Shown piece by piece: positions 37,101 to 47,856 of a stretch of DNA of 64,000 nucleotides; position 1 is the stretch's first letter, and the number at the start of each line of letters is the position of its first letter. The stretch comes from Serilophus lunatus (taxonomy: Eukaryota; Chordata; Aves; Passeriformes; Eurylaimidae). The stretch is from the NCBI GenBank assembly GCA_013399895.1, contig VXBA01001791.1, positions 248,001-312,000 on the forward strand, in the 5' to 3' direction. Position numbers and translations under genes: made by a program. The notes below the pieces were generated by a model. The model did no database searches. It was not told the origin of the DNA and worked only from the letters and a program-made list of their open reading frames with translations.

Positions 37101-40100
37101 AGGGGTGGAAGAAAAGCTGTTCAGCTCCATCATTCAGTCACTTTGTGGAGTCACAGAATATCCTGAGTTAGAAGGGATCCATGAAGGTCATCGATCCAAC
37201 GCCCAGCCCTGCACAGGACCATCCCCAAAAGTCACAATGTGGGCTTGAGAGCATTGTCTGGCAGCCTTGGGATTGTGCCCACTGCCCTGGAAGAGCCTGT
37301 TCACTGCCCAGTCACCCTCTGAGGGAAAAACCTTTTCCTAAAATCCCACCCCACCCTGCCCTGACACAGCTCCAGCTGTTCCCTTGGGTTGTGCCACTGG
37401 TCACAGAGAACACAGATCGGTGCCTGGTCCCCTGCTGCCCCTGGTGAGGAAGTTGTAGAGAGCCATGAGGCCCCTCCTCAGTCTCCTCTTCTCCAGGCTG
37501 CTCCTCTGTGTTTGAAGGTAGCACTCTCCCATTGCAAGGAAGCTGGAAATGGGTGATTATGCACTAAAATATGGGAGGACATTTTGGTACAGACTTCTAG
37601 CTGTTACCATAAACCTTGAAATATGGAGTCTTCTCACTCCTGTAATGTTCTTCTTTCTTACATTACCTCCAGAAAACATCCTTATTATTTTCTTTTCCGT
37701 GGCCTTGATGATCCCTGGAGAGGGGATTCCGTAGGTGAAATGATGTCGGCTGCTTTCCCTGAACTCCTGAGAGGGGTTTCTGAGTGCTGGCACTTCTGTG
37801 CTACACTGAGATTTGGCTCTCTGGACCCATGTGAGCTGTAACCCAGGAGCAGCAGCCACAGTGTTTCCTGGCTGCAGGGAAGGACTGTTCACACAGTCAC
37901 TGCCTCGTTCACAAGTTGCCTTCTCCCTCCTGACATCTCTGCAATAGCTGTGCTGTAGTTGTCCACAACAAACTGGAACTTTCTGTGCCTGAGGTAGAAA
38001 TGGTTTAATGCCTGGGATATTGCTCTGAAACCAGGAGGTTTCCAGGAAGCTTCATTTGGGGGGAGAGTTTACTGCTGTCAACTGCCTGCTGATTATTTGA
38101 CTGTACACATTTCTTAGGAGCCACTGGGTTGTGGAGCAGGACCCCGTGTGCTAAATAATGTAGAATCTCAGAAGACAGGGATGGTCCTTGCCCTAAGTAC
38201 TTCCCAAGTCTTTCTTGCTTACTTATCCCAACAGGATTATATTTGGGATTTTTTGCAAATAAGTTGCTATTAGCAACAGTCTCAGTGTTGGATTCAGGTT
38301 TCCATCCCTTTTTGGGAAAAACATGTGACTAATACCCTTTGTCTCTGCTTTCTATCTGCACTGATCCACAGCCATGGGAAAAAACAAGGATCTCAAGGTT
38401 CAGGCAAGGAATCCAGGATTAAGGAGGAAGGGCCAAGGGGAGAAAGCAGGTTTCTTTATTATCTGATACCTGCTCTGCCTCCTGTTTTAATCCATGTCTG
38501 TGGTTATGGCTGTCCAACACTGGGACTAATAACACTTTCCCAAGGAGGGGAAAAGAGGTTGGATTAAAATGAGATCACTGTTTTGGGCCCTACTAGCTAA
38601 CAGGAAAGCACTGGCTGGAAGTAAATGGGATTCCAAGAGGCCAGGAGAGAGGAACAAGTTGCTTCTGTGCTGATGTACAAAAGATCAGGGGTGTTTACTC
38701 CATGGCCAGTCCTTGGTGTATTGTCTCTGCTGTAAATAACTGTTGGAAAGAAGCTGTGGTAAAAGGCTGGGGATAGGAAATGACAGTCCTGGAGGAAGAA
38801 GAGGAAGGAAAAGGTTGTTCCCAGGCAGGAGGAAACAAATGGTGCTGTCAGCCAGGCTGCAGTGGCCGTGCTGGGACACAGGAGCTGCAGGCCAGGGATG
38901 GGGAGGGAGCAGGGATTGCTGCCCAGGATCTGAAGCAGACTGTGTTTCTTTCCTTGGCTGGGCTGGGGAGATCTTACAAGAGTCCTTGTTGGGAGCTGAA
39001 TGCTGTCTGCTCCTGGCAAGCTCTGAGTGCAGCTTTGCAGGTCGGGCTTTGCCTCTCTGCCATAGCTGGTGCCAGCAGCCTCCACTTCCCCAGTGGCTGT
39101 TTTGCTCACTCATTTTACCAGGAGCAGAGTCCAGACATGCAGCAGAGAAGGACAGAAGTCAGCTGTGGTCTGGGGTCCTCTAGCCCTCAGGTAAAAGCAC
39201 AGACTGTGCTGCTGTGCGCCCATCACTTGTCATGGTTTGCTTCTGTGAAACACCTGTTTGCAGTGAGATTTACATTAAAAATTATGATGTGCTTATATAG
39301 AGTCATTAAGGAGGGATCAGAGAAATATGGGAGATAAGCACAGACATCTGTTCTCCAAAAATTCTGCCTTTTCCCAGTGTGCAGTGCTGCTGTGTGTAAT
39401 ATTTATCAGAATTCAGCCCACAAATGCACTCTCCTGAAAAAGGCTTAAGCTTAGGCCAAAGGCTATATATCCTGCTTATTTTCTTTGATTTGGGAACTGC
39501 CAAAATGCAGGAGAAAGTAAAGGAAATTAGCATTAGTTGCCGAGGAGAAAGTTATTTCTCTTTATCAGGAAAGGTGGTTTTATCCTGGAGATGTAAGAAA
39601 ACAAGGCTTTGCAAGTGCTCTGTGTTTCAGTGTTCTGCTTTTCCCCCCACACCCCTAAAGCAAACCATCCTCTCTTCAATCCCTGGACACAGGAGAGAGG
39701 TCTGAAATTCCGTGTTCCCATGAAGTTGATGTAACTGGGGGACATTCTGCTCCCTATTTTCTATTAGCACCTTAAGAAAACAATCTGCAATGTGCTCAGC
39801 CAGGGAAGATTAAAGGAGATTTTGAGCAGCCCCAGCTATTGAAAAAGCCTCATTCCAGCTGCTCCTGGAGCCACTTGTTCCTCCAGGGACACAGGCATGG
39901 GTGGCTCTGTTTGGGTGAGACAGGTTTTGTGCACTTGGGCGGGCTGGGCAGCAATTCCCTGGGATTGAAGTGGTGGCTAAAAGGAGTCATTCCTGTTCTC
40001 TCCTTATCTCTTGTAAAACCAGAGATGAAGTCTGTGGGTTGGCAGCTCAGTGTTTGGGTGGATGTTGTGGAAGGGGTTGTCTGGCAGCTCTGCACTGGCT

Positions 40101-42808
40101 GGGAACGGTGTCTCTGAGCATCAAGGCAGGTGTTTGTGAGCACTGTTAATGCCACAGTCTGGAGAACAAACCTGTCTCTTCCTTCATGTTGTGTAGTCTC
40201 TATTTCAAATAACAATCACTGAAACCCTCCAGAGACAGTCTGTGTGCTGGAGACCCTGTGAGACCCCCTCCCACTGCAGGTCGACTCTCTTGTTGGCTTT
40301 TTAATTTCCTGTTGGAAGACAATTAAATATTCTATAGGGAGATGAGTCTTTGTAATCTCTTAGATCGCTTTTGAGTCCTGTGATTCTGGATGGCAGGGCT
40401 GTAAATGATTGGAAGAGTTTCTCAGAAGTACAGTTTTTTTAAAGTGAAGTCCCTTAAGTGACCTGCATGAAACCACTCTTCAGGGGGAGTCAGAGACTTG
40501 GTCCCCCTCACCCTTTGCTTTCTTGGTGCACAAGCCAAAGCTTCCCTGAGGCATAAAACATGCTGCTTGTGGAAAAAAATCAAGCATTGGCTGAGAGGAA
40601 AAGCAGGTATTTCTGTGCTAAATGGTGATCTCCCTCCTTCATTTAAGAGCACAGCATGAAAAAAATGGTAAAAGCTGCTCTATCGAGCTGCAAACTCACA
40701 AAAACGGGTCTGTTTTAGTTGATTTAATCTGTCTTTTAGACAGTTGGCTTTAACGATGCAAAAGTGGGATCTACTTTAAGGAAAAGCCAATAATGTGCAG
40801 TTGTGGCCTCCTGTTTATGGGGTGTGTGGCTCAAGTTGCTGAAATGTGAGTCCCTTTGCTGGGCCACGAGCAGGGCTGAGTGTTTATGTGCCAGGAGGGG
40901 AAAGAGCTCTTACCTGCTCGCACTGGAAAGGAGCCTTGGCTGCAGGACCTCTTAGCACCTGGCCTGCACTAAGGTTTATGCATTCTCTTGTTGGATGAGG
41001 ACCTGTAACTGGTCCCTGCAGAGTCCTGAGAGCCACTTGTGAAACCTGTTTGGTTTTGCCTTTTCGTGGGAAGCAGCGCAGTAATTGCAGCAGCGTTGCT
41101 GTGGTGGGGGAGCAGGGCTGGAATAAAGGGGAACTTTGATGAGCAGGCTCTGAAATGGTTGTGGAGGATGATGAAATGGTTTTTTGGACCCACTGCAGCC
41201 AGCAGTTGGTCTCTACTGCCTTAGCATTAGGTGAGATTTAAGCCCTGCACAGGAGGTGACTGCTCACATCAGAGACAAATTTGGTCAAACAAGCTCCTTG
41301 GGAGGGTGGGGGTGCTGCCCTTGAACCAGGAGGGTTTGGGAAGTGCTTTGTTCATCCTTTAGAAACAGAGCGTGCCCTCGTTTTTCAGAGTAGCAGGGAC
41401 TGGGTGGGAATGGTTTGCAGAGACTTGGATTCAATGTGCAGAGTATTGTCATAGCAACCAGAGGGAAAGCCCTGCAAGGTGGGAAATATCAGTGCACAGG
41501 TGAGGGGAAGCAGGGAACCTGCTCTGAGAGGATGAAGCTGCTCCCAGCAATCCAGGCTTCAAGAGCAAAGCAATAAGTATAATTGAGCCTAGTGAGGAGG
41601 AGAGTATTTTAAACAGCTTCCAGAACCATCTGAGCCAGCAGCATAGCACAGCAAGTAGAAACTATTTACCTATAATAGCCCCCCTGAAATGTTCAAACAC
41701 CTCATATTTTGCCAGTTCTCCACAGATGTTGATCTTTATGAAACTTTGCTGCTAAGACTGAGGGAAGCTTTTAGTAGAAGCTTCAGTTCTGTTTTAAACA
41801 AGCTGAAGAGGGGCTTTAACATGATACCATGATACAGAATAGGGGGTGGCAGCGTTCCAAAGGAAATGTGTATGGGGTTATTTAGAGGGGATATTGTAGG
41901 GGAATGATTGTTGGTTGTGAAGGGGCTGTGTACAGCCCAGAGCACTTGGGAAGAAAGGATGATTTTGGAACCAGCTCCTGTATTGTGCATCTCTGAGGCA
42001 GCAGAGCTTGCAGCAGCACTGCAGCAGCAGTAAGTCCTTCTCAGCTCAGTGACTCTCTCACAGCTTTTTAGGATCTGGAAAGAATTGAAAAGTGAACTAG
42101 AAGTGATACCAAGGCTAGGCAACAGATCAATGTCTTCTCTCCCATAATAAATGTTCAAGGATGCACTGAAAAATTCATTTTACATCTCCCACAAGCAAAG
42201 GCAGTGATGGTGAAGGGAACAGCTGGTGGTGCTCCTAGAGCTGCCTCTTCCCTCTGATTCACCACTCACCAAGTGACCTGAAGTGTCAGGAATTTGCATT
42301 TCCCCTCTAAGCCAAGCAAGTGCCTCCACTGGCCAGGGATGTAGTAACATGATAACCAAGAGCCAGAGCGAGGAACTTGCTCTGTGGGGAAACATGGATG
42401 TGATTCCCTGGTTCTGAGGGAACTGCCTTACACCATTGGAAGGTTGATGAGCCTTTGGAGGAAGATGGTTGATAACTACATGGAAGGAGCAGGTTAATGT
42501 CCCACGACTGTACACTGTAAAATGGGTAATTTCTGTGCACTGTGCATCTTGCAGAGCAGCAGCTCTTGCCTAAATGAAGGTTTATGCAAAGCCCCTCTGA
42601 GCGGGGGATGCACCATTAGGCTCCAGGGTGGCTGGTTAAATTGCACTATTGATTTAATGTGCAGGAATATTTGTTAGTGCAGTGGAGAGGTGCAGCTAAT
42701 GACTTCTGCTGGCTTCTTCAGATTTTAGTCTGGCACACAAGGACAGAAAAGCCTGTGCTGGTGAATGAGGGGAAGAAAGGATTCACAGATCCCAATGTGG
42801 AAATCTGA
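31042..42808 (+). CDS. B3GAT1: B3GAT1: beta-1,3-glucuronyltransferase 1 (GlcAT-P), four coding exons
   Basis: The joined exons 31042-31153, 33917-34425, 36762-37058 and 42722-42808 give 334 residues, the length of the mammalian short form. All introns are GT-AG and the phases agree. This is a Golgi type II membrane enzyme of glycosyltransferase family 43. It transfers glucuronic acid from UDP-GlcA to terminal N-acetyllactosamine on glycoproteins, making the precursor that is sulfated to the HNK-1 (CD57) epitope, mainly in the nervous system. Visible parts are a short basic cytosolic tail (MPKRRD), a membrane anchor at about residues 7-24, a stem to about 60, then the catalytic domain. The Mn/UDP-binding DDD lies at 195-197. 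The QES glutamate falls at 284, the position of the known catalytic base. N-glycosylation sequons are NYT at 140, NNS at 184 and NCT at 303. Identification is by direct resemblance to the mammalian protein and is very secure. Confidence 0.97.
31685..31710. repeat. Perfect 12-bp inverted repeat, 2-bp spacer, with TAATTA cores
   Basis: The left arm GTAATTAGAGCC and right arm GGCTCTAATTAC are exact reverse complements around CT. Each arm carries TAATTA, the core bound by many homeodomain proteins. It lies in the B3GAT1 intron, about 530 bp after the membrane-anchor exon. Confidence 0.7.
32426..32454 (+). repeat. 15-bp tandem duplication containing AATAAA twice
   Basis: The unit TGTGAATAAAGACTA is followed by a second copy that is identical over its first 13 bases. 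The AATAAA hexamers fall at 32430-32435 and 32445-32450, in the B3GAT1 intron. Confidence 0.75.
32876..32965 (+). repeat. Possible old dispersed repeat (ctgctgggtcaga type)
   Basis: The string accctgctgggtcagatcta, followed by a short gap and then ctggtagtagctggttt, resembles a repeat dispersed in reptile and bird genomes. Family unknown to me. Confidence 0.35.
33917..34425 (+). CDS. B3GAT1: B3GAT1 exon: stem and N-terminal half of catalytic domain
   Basis: This 509-bp exon encodes residues 38-207. It opens with the stem (DDGGDSQRD...KEYC), which is the least mammal-like part of the protein. It continues with the nearly invariant catalytic domain: VVRTEYVYTRPPPWSD, the TPTYSRP nucleotide-binding strand, and the metal-binding DDD of YFADDDNTYS near the 3' end. 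The acceptor is ttgcccag and the donor is GAGGAG followed by gtaaga. The exon is GC-rich and CpG-rich relative to its flanks. Confidence 0.96.
34426..36761 (+). other. B3GAT1 intron between catalytic exons
   Basis: GT-AG intron of 2336 bp without recognisable content. A 217-codon minus-strand open frame at 35528-36181 shows no protein-like motif. Confidence 0.9.
36762..37058 (+). CDS. B3GAT1: B3GAT1 exon: acceptor-binding half of catalytic domain
   Basis: Ninety-nine whole codons (residues 208-306), phase 0 at both ends, with acceptor ccccag and donor AAG followed by gtaggg. It encodes MRSTRKVSVWPVAFVGGLRY, then FDPHRPFAIDMAGFAVN, and the GGYQESSLL segment whose glutamate is residue 284, the catalytic base in the mammalian enzyme. 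It ends in the sequon NCT at residues 303-305. Confidence 0.96.
37059..42721 (+). other. B3GAT1 last coding intron
   Basis: GT-AG intron of 5663 bp. It begins with a CR1 copy at 37148-37505; the rest is unremarkable unique sequence. Confidence 0.9.
37148..37505 (-). repeat. CR1 LINE 3' fragment next to B3GAT1 exon
   Basis: Antisense landmarks: agtcacagaat, agaagggatcc, gccctgcacaggacc, accctctgagggaaaaacct, gtcactgg-like, and tcctcttctccaggctg. This is a longer copy than the others and appears to be a different CR1 subfamily. It starts 90 bp after the 37058 donor. Confidence 0.8.
42722..42808 (+). CDS. B3GAT1: B3GAT1 terminal coding exon
   Basis: Acceptor cttcag. The exon encodes ILVWHTRTEKPVLVNEGK and then GFTDPNVEI with a TGA stop at 42806-42808. 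The mammalian proteins end almost identically (DPSVEI). The exon probably continues as 3'UTR to 42839, where CAG is followed by the strong donor gtaaga, so the stop codon appears to sit 31 nt before an exon junction. Confidence 0.95.
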   Translation: MLVWHTRTEKPVLVNEGKKGFTDPNVEI

Positions 42809-42839
42809 CTGTGCATGGCTGAACGGAGACCAACGCCAG
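42809..42839 (+). other. B3GAT1: B3GAT1 3'UTR segment before a probable 3'UTR intron
   Basis: Thirty-one bases follow the TGA and end in CAG with donor gtaaga at 42840. The plausible partner acceptor is ctctgttgcag ending at 44020, which would make an intron of 1181 bp. If the donor is not used, the exon simply reads through. Confidence 0.5.
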
Positions 42840-44704
42840 GTAAGAGCACGTGGTTTTAACAGTAATGAGAAGCCAGATAATGGCAGGGAAAAGATGAAAG
42901 CTCTTTTAAATGTGCTTTTTTGTTTCCATTTTTCACATCTCCAACCTTCCCTTACTGCAAAACTTCTCAAGACCACTCGTTAACCTCTCTTTTTTTAAGT
43001 TAATGAATCTTTAAGGCAAAATGCTAAAGGGAAGATTCCTAATGAGAGGTTGAGAAGAACAGAAATGAAGGAAGTAGGAGTTAAAGTTACACTGTTAAAA
43101 AACAATAGAAGCCTTGTCTAAACAAGAAGGTTGCCTTATTAACTGTGCTAATATAGCTAAAGCACAGGGGTGAGAGTGTGGATTCATCCACCTGTTAACA
43201 CTTGAGAAAAGCTAAAGCAGTATCAGCAAAAGGATTTTTAAATTAAGCAGAAGCTTTCACTGAAGAAAGAGCTTAATTTTTATTCATATCAAAGCCACAC
43301 AGAGCCAGTGACAAGAAGGGGAGGTGTGGATTAAATCCCACCTGAGGGGTTTGTTTACCTAAGATGAGCATGGAGTGTCTTCCTCAGTGGAAAGGAGGAA
43401 AGAACACACACTGATGGTTGACTTGCATTTGTTCATGCCCTGGCTCCTCACCTTCATTACCTGAGCACCCTGAAGCATTTAGCCTTTTGTACTTCTCAAG
43501 GGCACAGTGCTGGAGTGAAGGATGGGCTACTCACTTGTGTCTGCATCCAGGCTGTGCAACTGTTCTTCATTATTATGGGGAAAAAAGGAAATGCACAAGT
43601 CCCTTTAAATGCAGTGCAGAACCAGGCCTGGAAGGGAGAGGAGGTGCTGCTCTTGAGTACAGCAAAGGAAGGGGGTAGATTTGCTCAGCAGTGGTGTATT
43701 TTTAACAGTAATGAGCTCTCTTCTGGCACATTCCCTGAGGGCAGCTGGATGGAGCCCTGGCCACCGCAGGGGCTGCTTTGTGGCCCTTGGCAGGGCAGCA
43801 GGAGAGCCTGGACCACGTTGTCTGAGCTATATATATCCGCTGTGCAGAGAGGCCGTAGCTCTTCAGCGCTGTCACAACTGCTGCTCCCAAGCCCAGTTGC
43901 TTAGCAGCAGAACTCACAGATCTGCAGGCTGAGCTGGGTTTTGGGAGGGTTCCAAGGGGTAGCAGCTAAATGCAGCGAGGCAGAAGGGTAATATACATGC
44001 TGCCTGTGTCTCTGTTGCAGAAGATTTCTTCATGCACAGCCCGCAAGGTTCCTCTCCACAGCATCTGACCAGCCAGCCAGGCAGGAGCCAGGACCTCTGC
44101 TGACTTCCAAGAGTTTTAGCGTACTGAAACCAAGCAACACTGCATACATCCCCCCCCCGGATCCCCCTGCCCTTCCTCCTGGAATTGGAGCAGAACCAGA
44201 CGCTCCGGAGGTGGAGATAAAAGCACAGAAACCCCAGGACTGACTGAGCTCCAGGACAGGAGCAGCTGCCTCGCGGGATGCTCGGTTTGGGAGCGGCGCA
44301 CCAGGGCTCACTGCACTGGGGCTGTGGCCCAGCTGGAATGGGGGGCTGGACTGAGGGGCTGTTGGACAGGACCTGAAGGCCAGGCTGGGAACGCCCCCAG
44401 GAGTGTGTTGGCCCCAGGGACTGGATTTTCCTGGCACACACACGTACCTTGTGTGCGACAGCCGAAGCAGCTCTCTGTTCGTGGAGGGGACAGCTGCCTT
44501 CTGAGATGGCACCTTAGCCCTTAATTTTAAACCTACTTTAATCAGTGTTTATTACGCTGCACAAGACAGGAGGGTTTTGGGGGAGGGGGGAAGCAAGGCA
44601 GGTTAGAACAAACCCATTAAGTATCTCTCTGCTGTTCTCTTTGTACTCCCTTTTCCTTCAATAGTTTCATGGTTTGGAGGGCACTCTGATGTATCTTGGC
44701 GTTC

Positions 44705-44975
44705 ATGGAATCACAAAATGGTTGGAGTTGGAAAGGAATTTAAAGATCATCTGCTAAAACCTCCCTGCTGTGGACAGGGATATCCTCAACTCGACCAGGT
44801 TGCTCAGAGCCCTGTCCAGCCTTGGATGTTCCCAGGGCATCTCCCACCTCTCTGGATGGCCTGTGCCAGTGTTACACCGCCCTCACTGTAAAAAATTTCT
44901 TCCTTACATCTATTCTACCCTCTTCTAGTTTTAAAGCATCATCCCTTGTCCTCATCTTTGTCATAAGCCCCTGTT
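44705..44975 (-). repeat. CR1 LINE 3' fragment in candidate 3'UTR
   Basis: Antisense CR1 tail: tggaatcacaaaatgg, aatttaaagatcatct, tcgaccaggttgctcagagc, aatttcttccttacatct and cttgtcctcat. One of the best-preserved copies in the window. Confidence 0.85.
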
Positions 44976-45282
44976 AAACAATGAAAAGACACAGCACTCA
45001 TGGGGTCTCAGCAGAGGGGGAGAGAGGGGCAGAATCATAGAACTGTTGATCACTGTCAGTTTACCATCTTTCCTGGATTGAGTTATGTTTCCAGCATGTG
45101 GTTCTCCATTCATCCATGCTAAAAGAATTGAAAATGGGGTTTAGTGAGATTGTTGGGGGCCATACACCATGATATTCATCCAGATCTTGGTCCTGTTTAG
45201 CCCTGATTTGGTTCATGTGAGCATTAGGTGTGGGATTCTCTGAAGGGTGCTCCTACATAAAGGCAAATTTCCACTCGTAAAA

Positions 45283-45288
45283 AATAAA
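45283..45288 (+). terminator. Candidate poly(A) signal AATAAA (proximal)
   Basis: Canonical hexamer inside an A-rich stretch. The sequence just downstream lacks an obvious GU-rich element, so it may be incidental. Confidence 0.25.
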
Positions 45289-46588
45289 CTTAACTGCTTA
45301 AAACTAGGGACTGAATGCTAACAGGTGATTTTAGTACATTTCCCATTCAGCTGGAATGTATCCTTCAGCCCCAGCCCCTTTCCAGGGCAATGCTCCTGCA
45401 GAGCTACTGGTATGAAAAGCCACACTGGAGCAGTTCCCAGTCACCTTCTTGCACCCTTGGAAAGGGGATCCTGTGCTCAGAGCTCTGTTTCTCCAGCACC
45501 TGGCTTGAGCAAAGTTCAAGTAGAACACCAGTTGCCTCTTCCCTGCCCTGTAACATCAAAGGACCAGAGACAGAGTTGGATGTTCTCTGATGAAATTGTG
45601 TTTTGCTTCTCAGTGAGAGACACAGGACTGGGCAGTGCAGAAGAGGGACCTGGGTGCTGCTACCTTGGGCGACTCTGTGTTTGAGCCTGACAAACTTGCT
45701 GAGGAACAGAGGTACAACATGTCCCTTTACAAACCCCCAAACTTCCTTCCCCCTTGACAGCTGTTGTCAAACCCTCTGTCCCAATTCTTTCCAAAAGGTC
45801 TGAAGCACAATTTTACCTTTGAACTGAAGGAAAATGTAATCCTGGAAACAGGTTTGGTTATTTTTAGCCCTAACACGTAGAACTATTAAAATGCTCTGGG
45901 TTTGATTGTTGGCTTCACAGTGAAAAAGTGTCCCCTTGGACTAATGACATTGTGGATTTCCTGATATTTCAAAGGAAAATATTTTTTGTAAGTTATTTTC
46001 TCCCACTGTATATCAGACCCATTGGGGAAAAGCTGCATTCTTTAGTTCCCAGCCACAGAAGCCTTTACAAAAATGTTCCTTAAGATGCAATGGCTGAAGC
46101 ATTACTGGGATAGAAAGTGTTGGATGCTGCTGGCTGCTCTCTGGGAATGGGTGTTGTTATCCTGGATTAAAACAGTAGCTCTCTGCACTCACACCGATTT
46201 ATCCTGTTGTTGTACTGGCTTTCCAAGTTCACTTGAGTCTACAAGTGGGAAGAGACATTTTTTCCAGGACTACCAAGTTTTCAGACCATTTAAATAGTTT
46301 CCAACTCCGAGCTGCATGTTTTGGGTCACTGATCTTGATTCCAGCCCCTGCTGGGTTGCAACCTTCCCTCCTTGGAAGGAAATAACTTTCAGAAAAATGC
46401 AAAGGATAGAGTGCTGAGCACAGTCTTGCACATTTGCTCTGGCCACGGGAGCCTGGGTCCTTCCAGCTTTCCCAAGAGGCTGCTTTTCCCCTCAGGAGCA
46501 GGGATAGGTATGTCCAGCAGGACCAGCCCTGGCCAGGATGGAGTGTGTCACAGCTGCACTGTCTGTTCTCAGTTTTAAACAAACTGTA

Positions 46589-46594
46589 TTTAAT
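46589..46594 (-). terminator. Candidate poly(A) signal ATTAAA for GLB1L2
   Basis: On the minus strand this is the first common poly(A) hexamer variant I find downstream of the GLB1L2 stop (about 1.2 kb away). I saw no minus-strand AATAAA between it and the stop. Confidence 0.3.
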
Positions 46595-46600
46595 TTGTTA

Positions 46601-46606
46601 AATAAA
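46601..46606 (+). terminator. Candidate poly(A) signal AATAAA (distal) for B3GAT1
   Basis: Canonical hexamer followed about 60 bases later by the GT-rich ggttggtgtttctctc. It lies seven bases from the end of an ATTAAA on the opposite strand. Confidence 0.4.
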
Positions 46607-47580
46607 ATGATGGTTTCTAAGAGCCAGGATACCCTGCAACTCCATTACAGAGGCAGTGCATGGTTGGTGTTTCTCTCAGAGCCCAAATCCTGTTCCTGGC
46701 ACACAAAGCAGGGGCTGAGCCACTCCTTGGAGATTCTGAATGGATTCACAGCTTGAGTTTGATCTTTTCCTCTCTCTAAAGAGACTGCAGCTCCTCTGTG
46801 ACCTGGAGCTGGTGAGTTAAAAGAACTTGTGTTTACCTAAATTCTGATTTTCTGTTGGGAGGGAAAAAAAGGAAAAGAAACCAGGACCTGGGATCCCACA
46901 GCAGGTTTAACCTGAAAGTACAGATGTGTTCTCCTATTTGCAACTATGTGCACAATTCCTTTGCTTCTATCCCGATCCCTGCTCATTTTACAAGGGGGAA
47001 TTTCATCTTTAGGTGCTTCCCAGCATGAGCAGAGGTGGAAAGAGGACTGGAAGACTCACTTGCCCTTTTCTCTTCCCTGTAAATTCTCATTCCTGCCTGG
47101 CCTGAAACATAATGATAAATTTGACAGAGGACAAAACACATTTCACTTTTTAAAACTCTTTTTTTTTTTTCCCTTTTGAGAGAGAGACAACCTCCATAGT
47201 AAAACTTAGTGGAAAAAAAGCTTGAATTAAAAGTCATTTGACAACCACCTTGGCTTCCAACAACTGAACACATAATGGCCTCTTTGCAGAGAGAGTTGCT
47301 AAAATCTGCCTGGAAGCACAACAAAATGGTCTTCCACACCTGATTACCCACATGTTTGCCAACTATTTTCTCCCTACCTAATCATAAAAATGAGGAGGCC
47401 AGTAATAAGACATTTTTAAAGTCACTGGAACTCTGAGCTCAGCTTTTGGCTCAGATGGCTTCAGTTCTTGCTCTCTCTCCCACCTGCCTCCAGCACCTTT
47501 TTCCTCCTCCACATCCACCAGATGGTCCAAAACATGCACAGCCATCCAGGCTGTGGGTCCTCAGGGAGATGAGCTGCTGC

Positions 47581-47602
47581 ATCCATCCATCCATCCATCC
47601 AT
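47581..47602 (+). repeat. (ATCC)n tetranucleotide repeat
   Basis: Five and a half ATCC units, in the GLB1L2 3' flank or 3'UTR. Confidence 0.85.
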
Positions 47603-47769
47603 GAAACAACAGACCCTGCTTCCTTCGGGGCCCATCCTCTCCTCAGAACTTGCTGCCAAATCCTTTACCTGGCTCTAGTGGAGATTAGCATGCCCAGTGC
47701 TGAGCCATCATGTCCCCAGACGTGCAACCAGGAATGTTCAGGATGAACCAAACATGGGAAAGCAGCTCC

Positions 47770-47856
47770 TCAGTCCACATACTGGGTCCTTCCTAGGTAA
47801 GGGATGTCCACAGACTGGATTATCCGTCCCGCTGTGCGCTCCTCAAAGATGACAAT
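47770..47856 (-). CDS. GLB1L2: GLB1L2 terminal exon with stop
   Basis: Acceptor tctcctgcag. Encodes IVIFEERTAGRIIQSVDIPY then LGRTQYVD and a TGA stop at 47770-47772. Human ends VIVFEETMAGPALQFTETPH then LGRNQYIK, so length and register agree. Confidence 0.95.
   Translation of the reverse strand: MVIFEERTAGRIIQSVDIPYLGRTQYVD

Larger units (their letters stand above)
44021..46625 (+). other. B3GAT1: Candidate B3GAT1 terminal 3'UTR exon
   Basis: It begins after a good acceptor (pyrimidine-rich, gttgcag). It is non-coding and carries a C9 run at 44150-44158 and a minus-oriented CR1 fragment at 44705-44975. There are two canonical AATAAA hexamers, at 45283-45288 and 46601-46606. Which 3' end is used cannot be told from sequence alone, so the end given is approximate. 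Confidence 0.35.
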
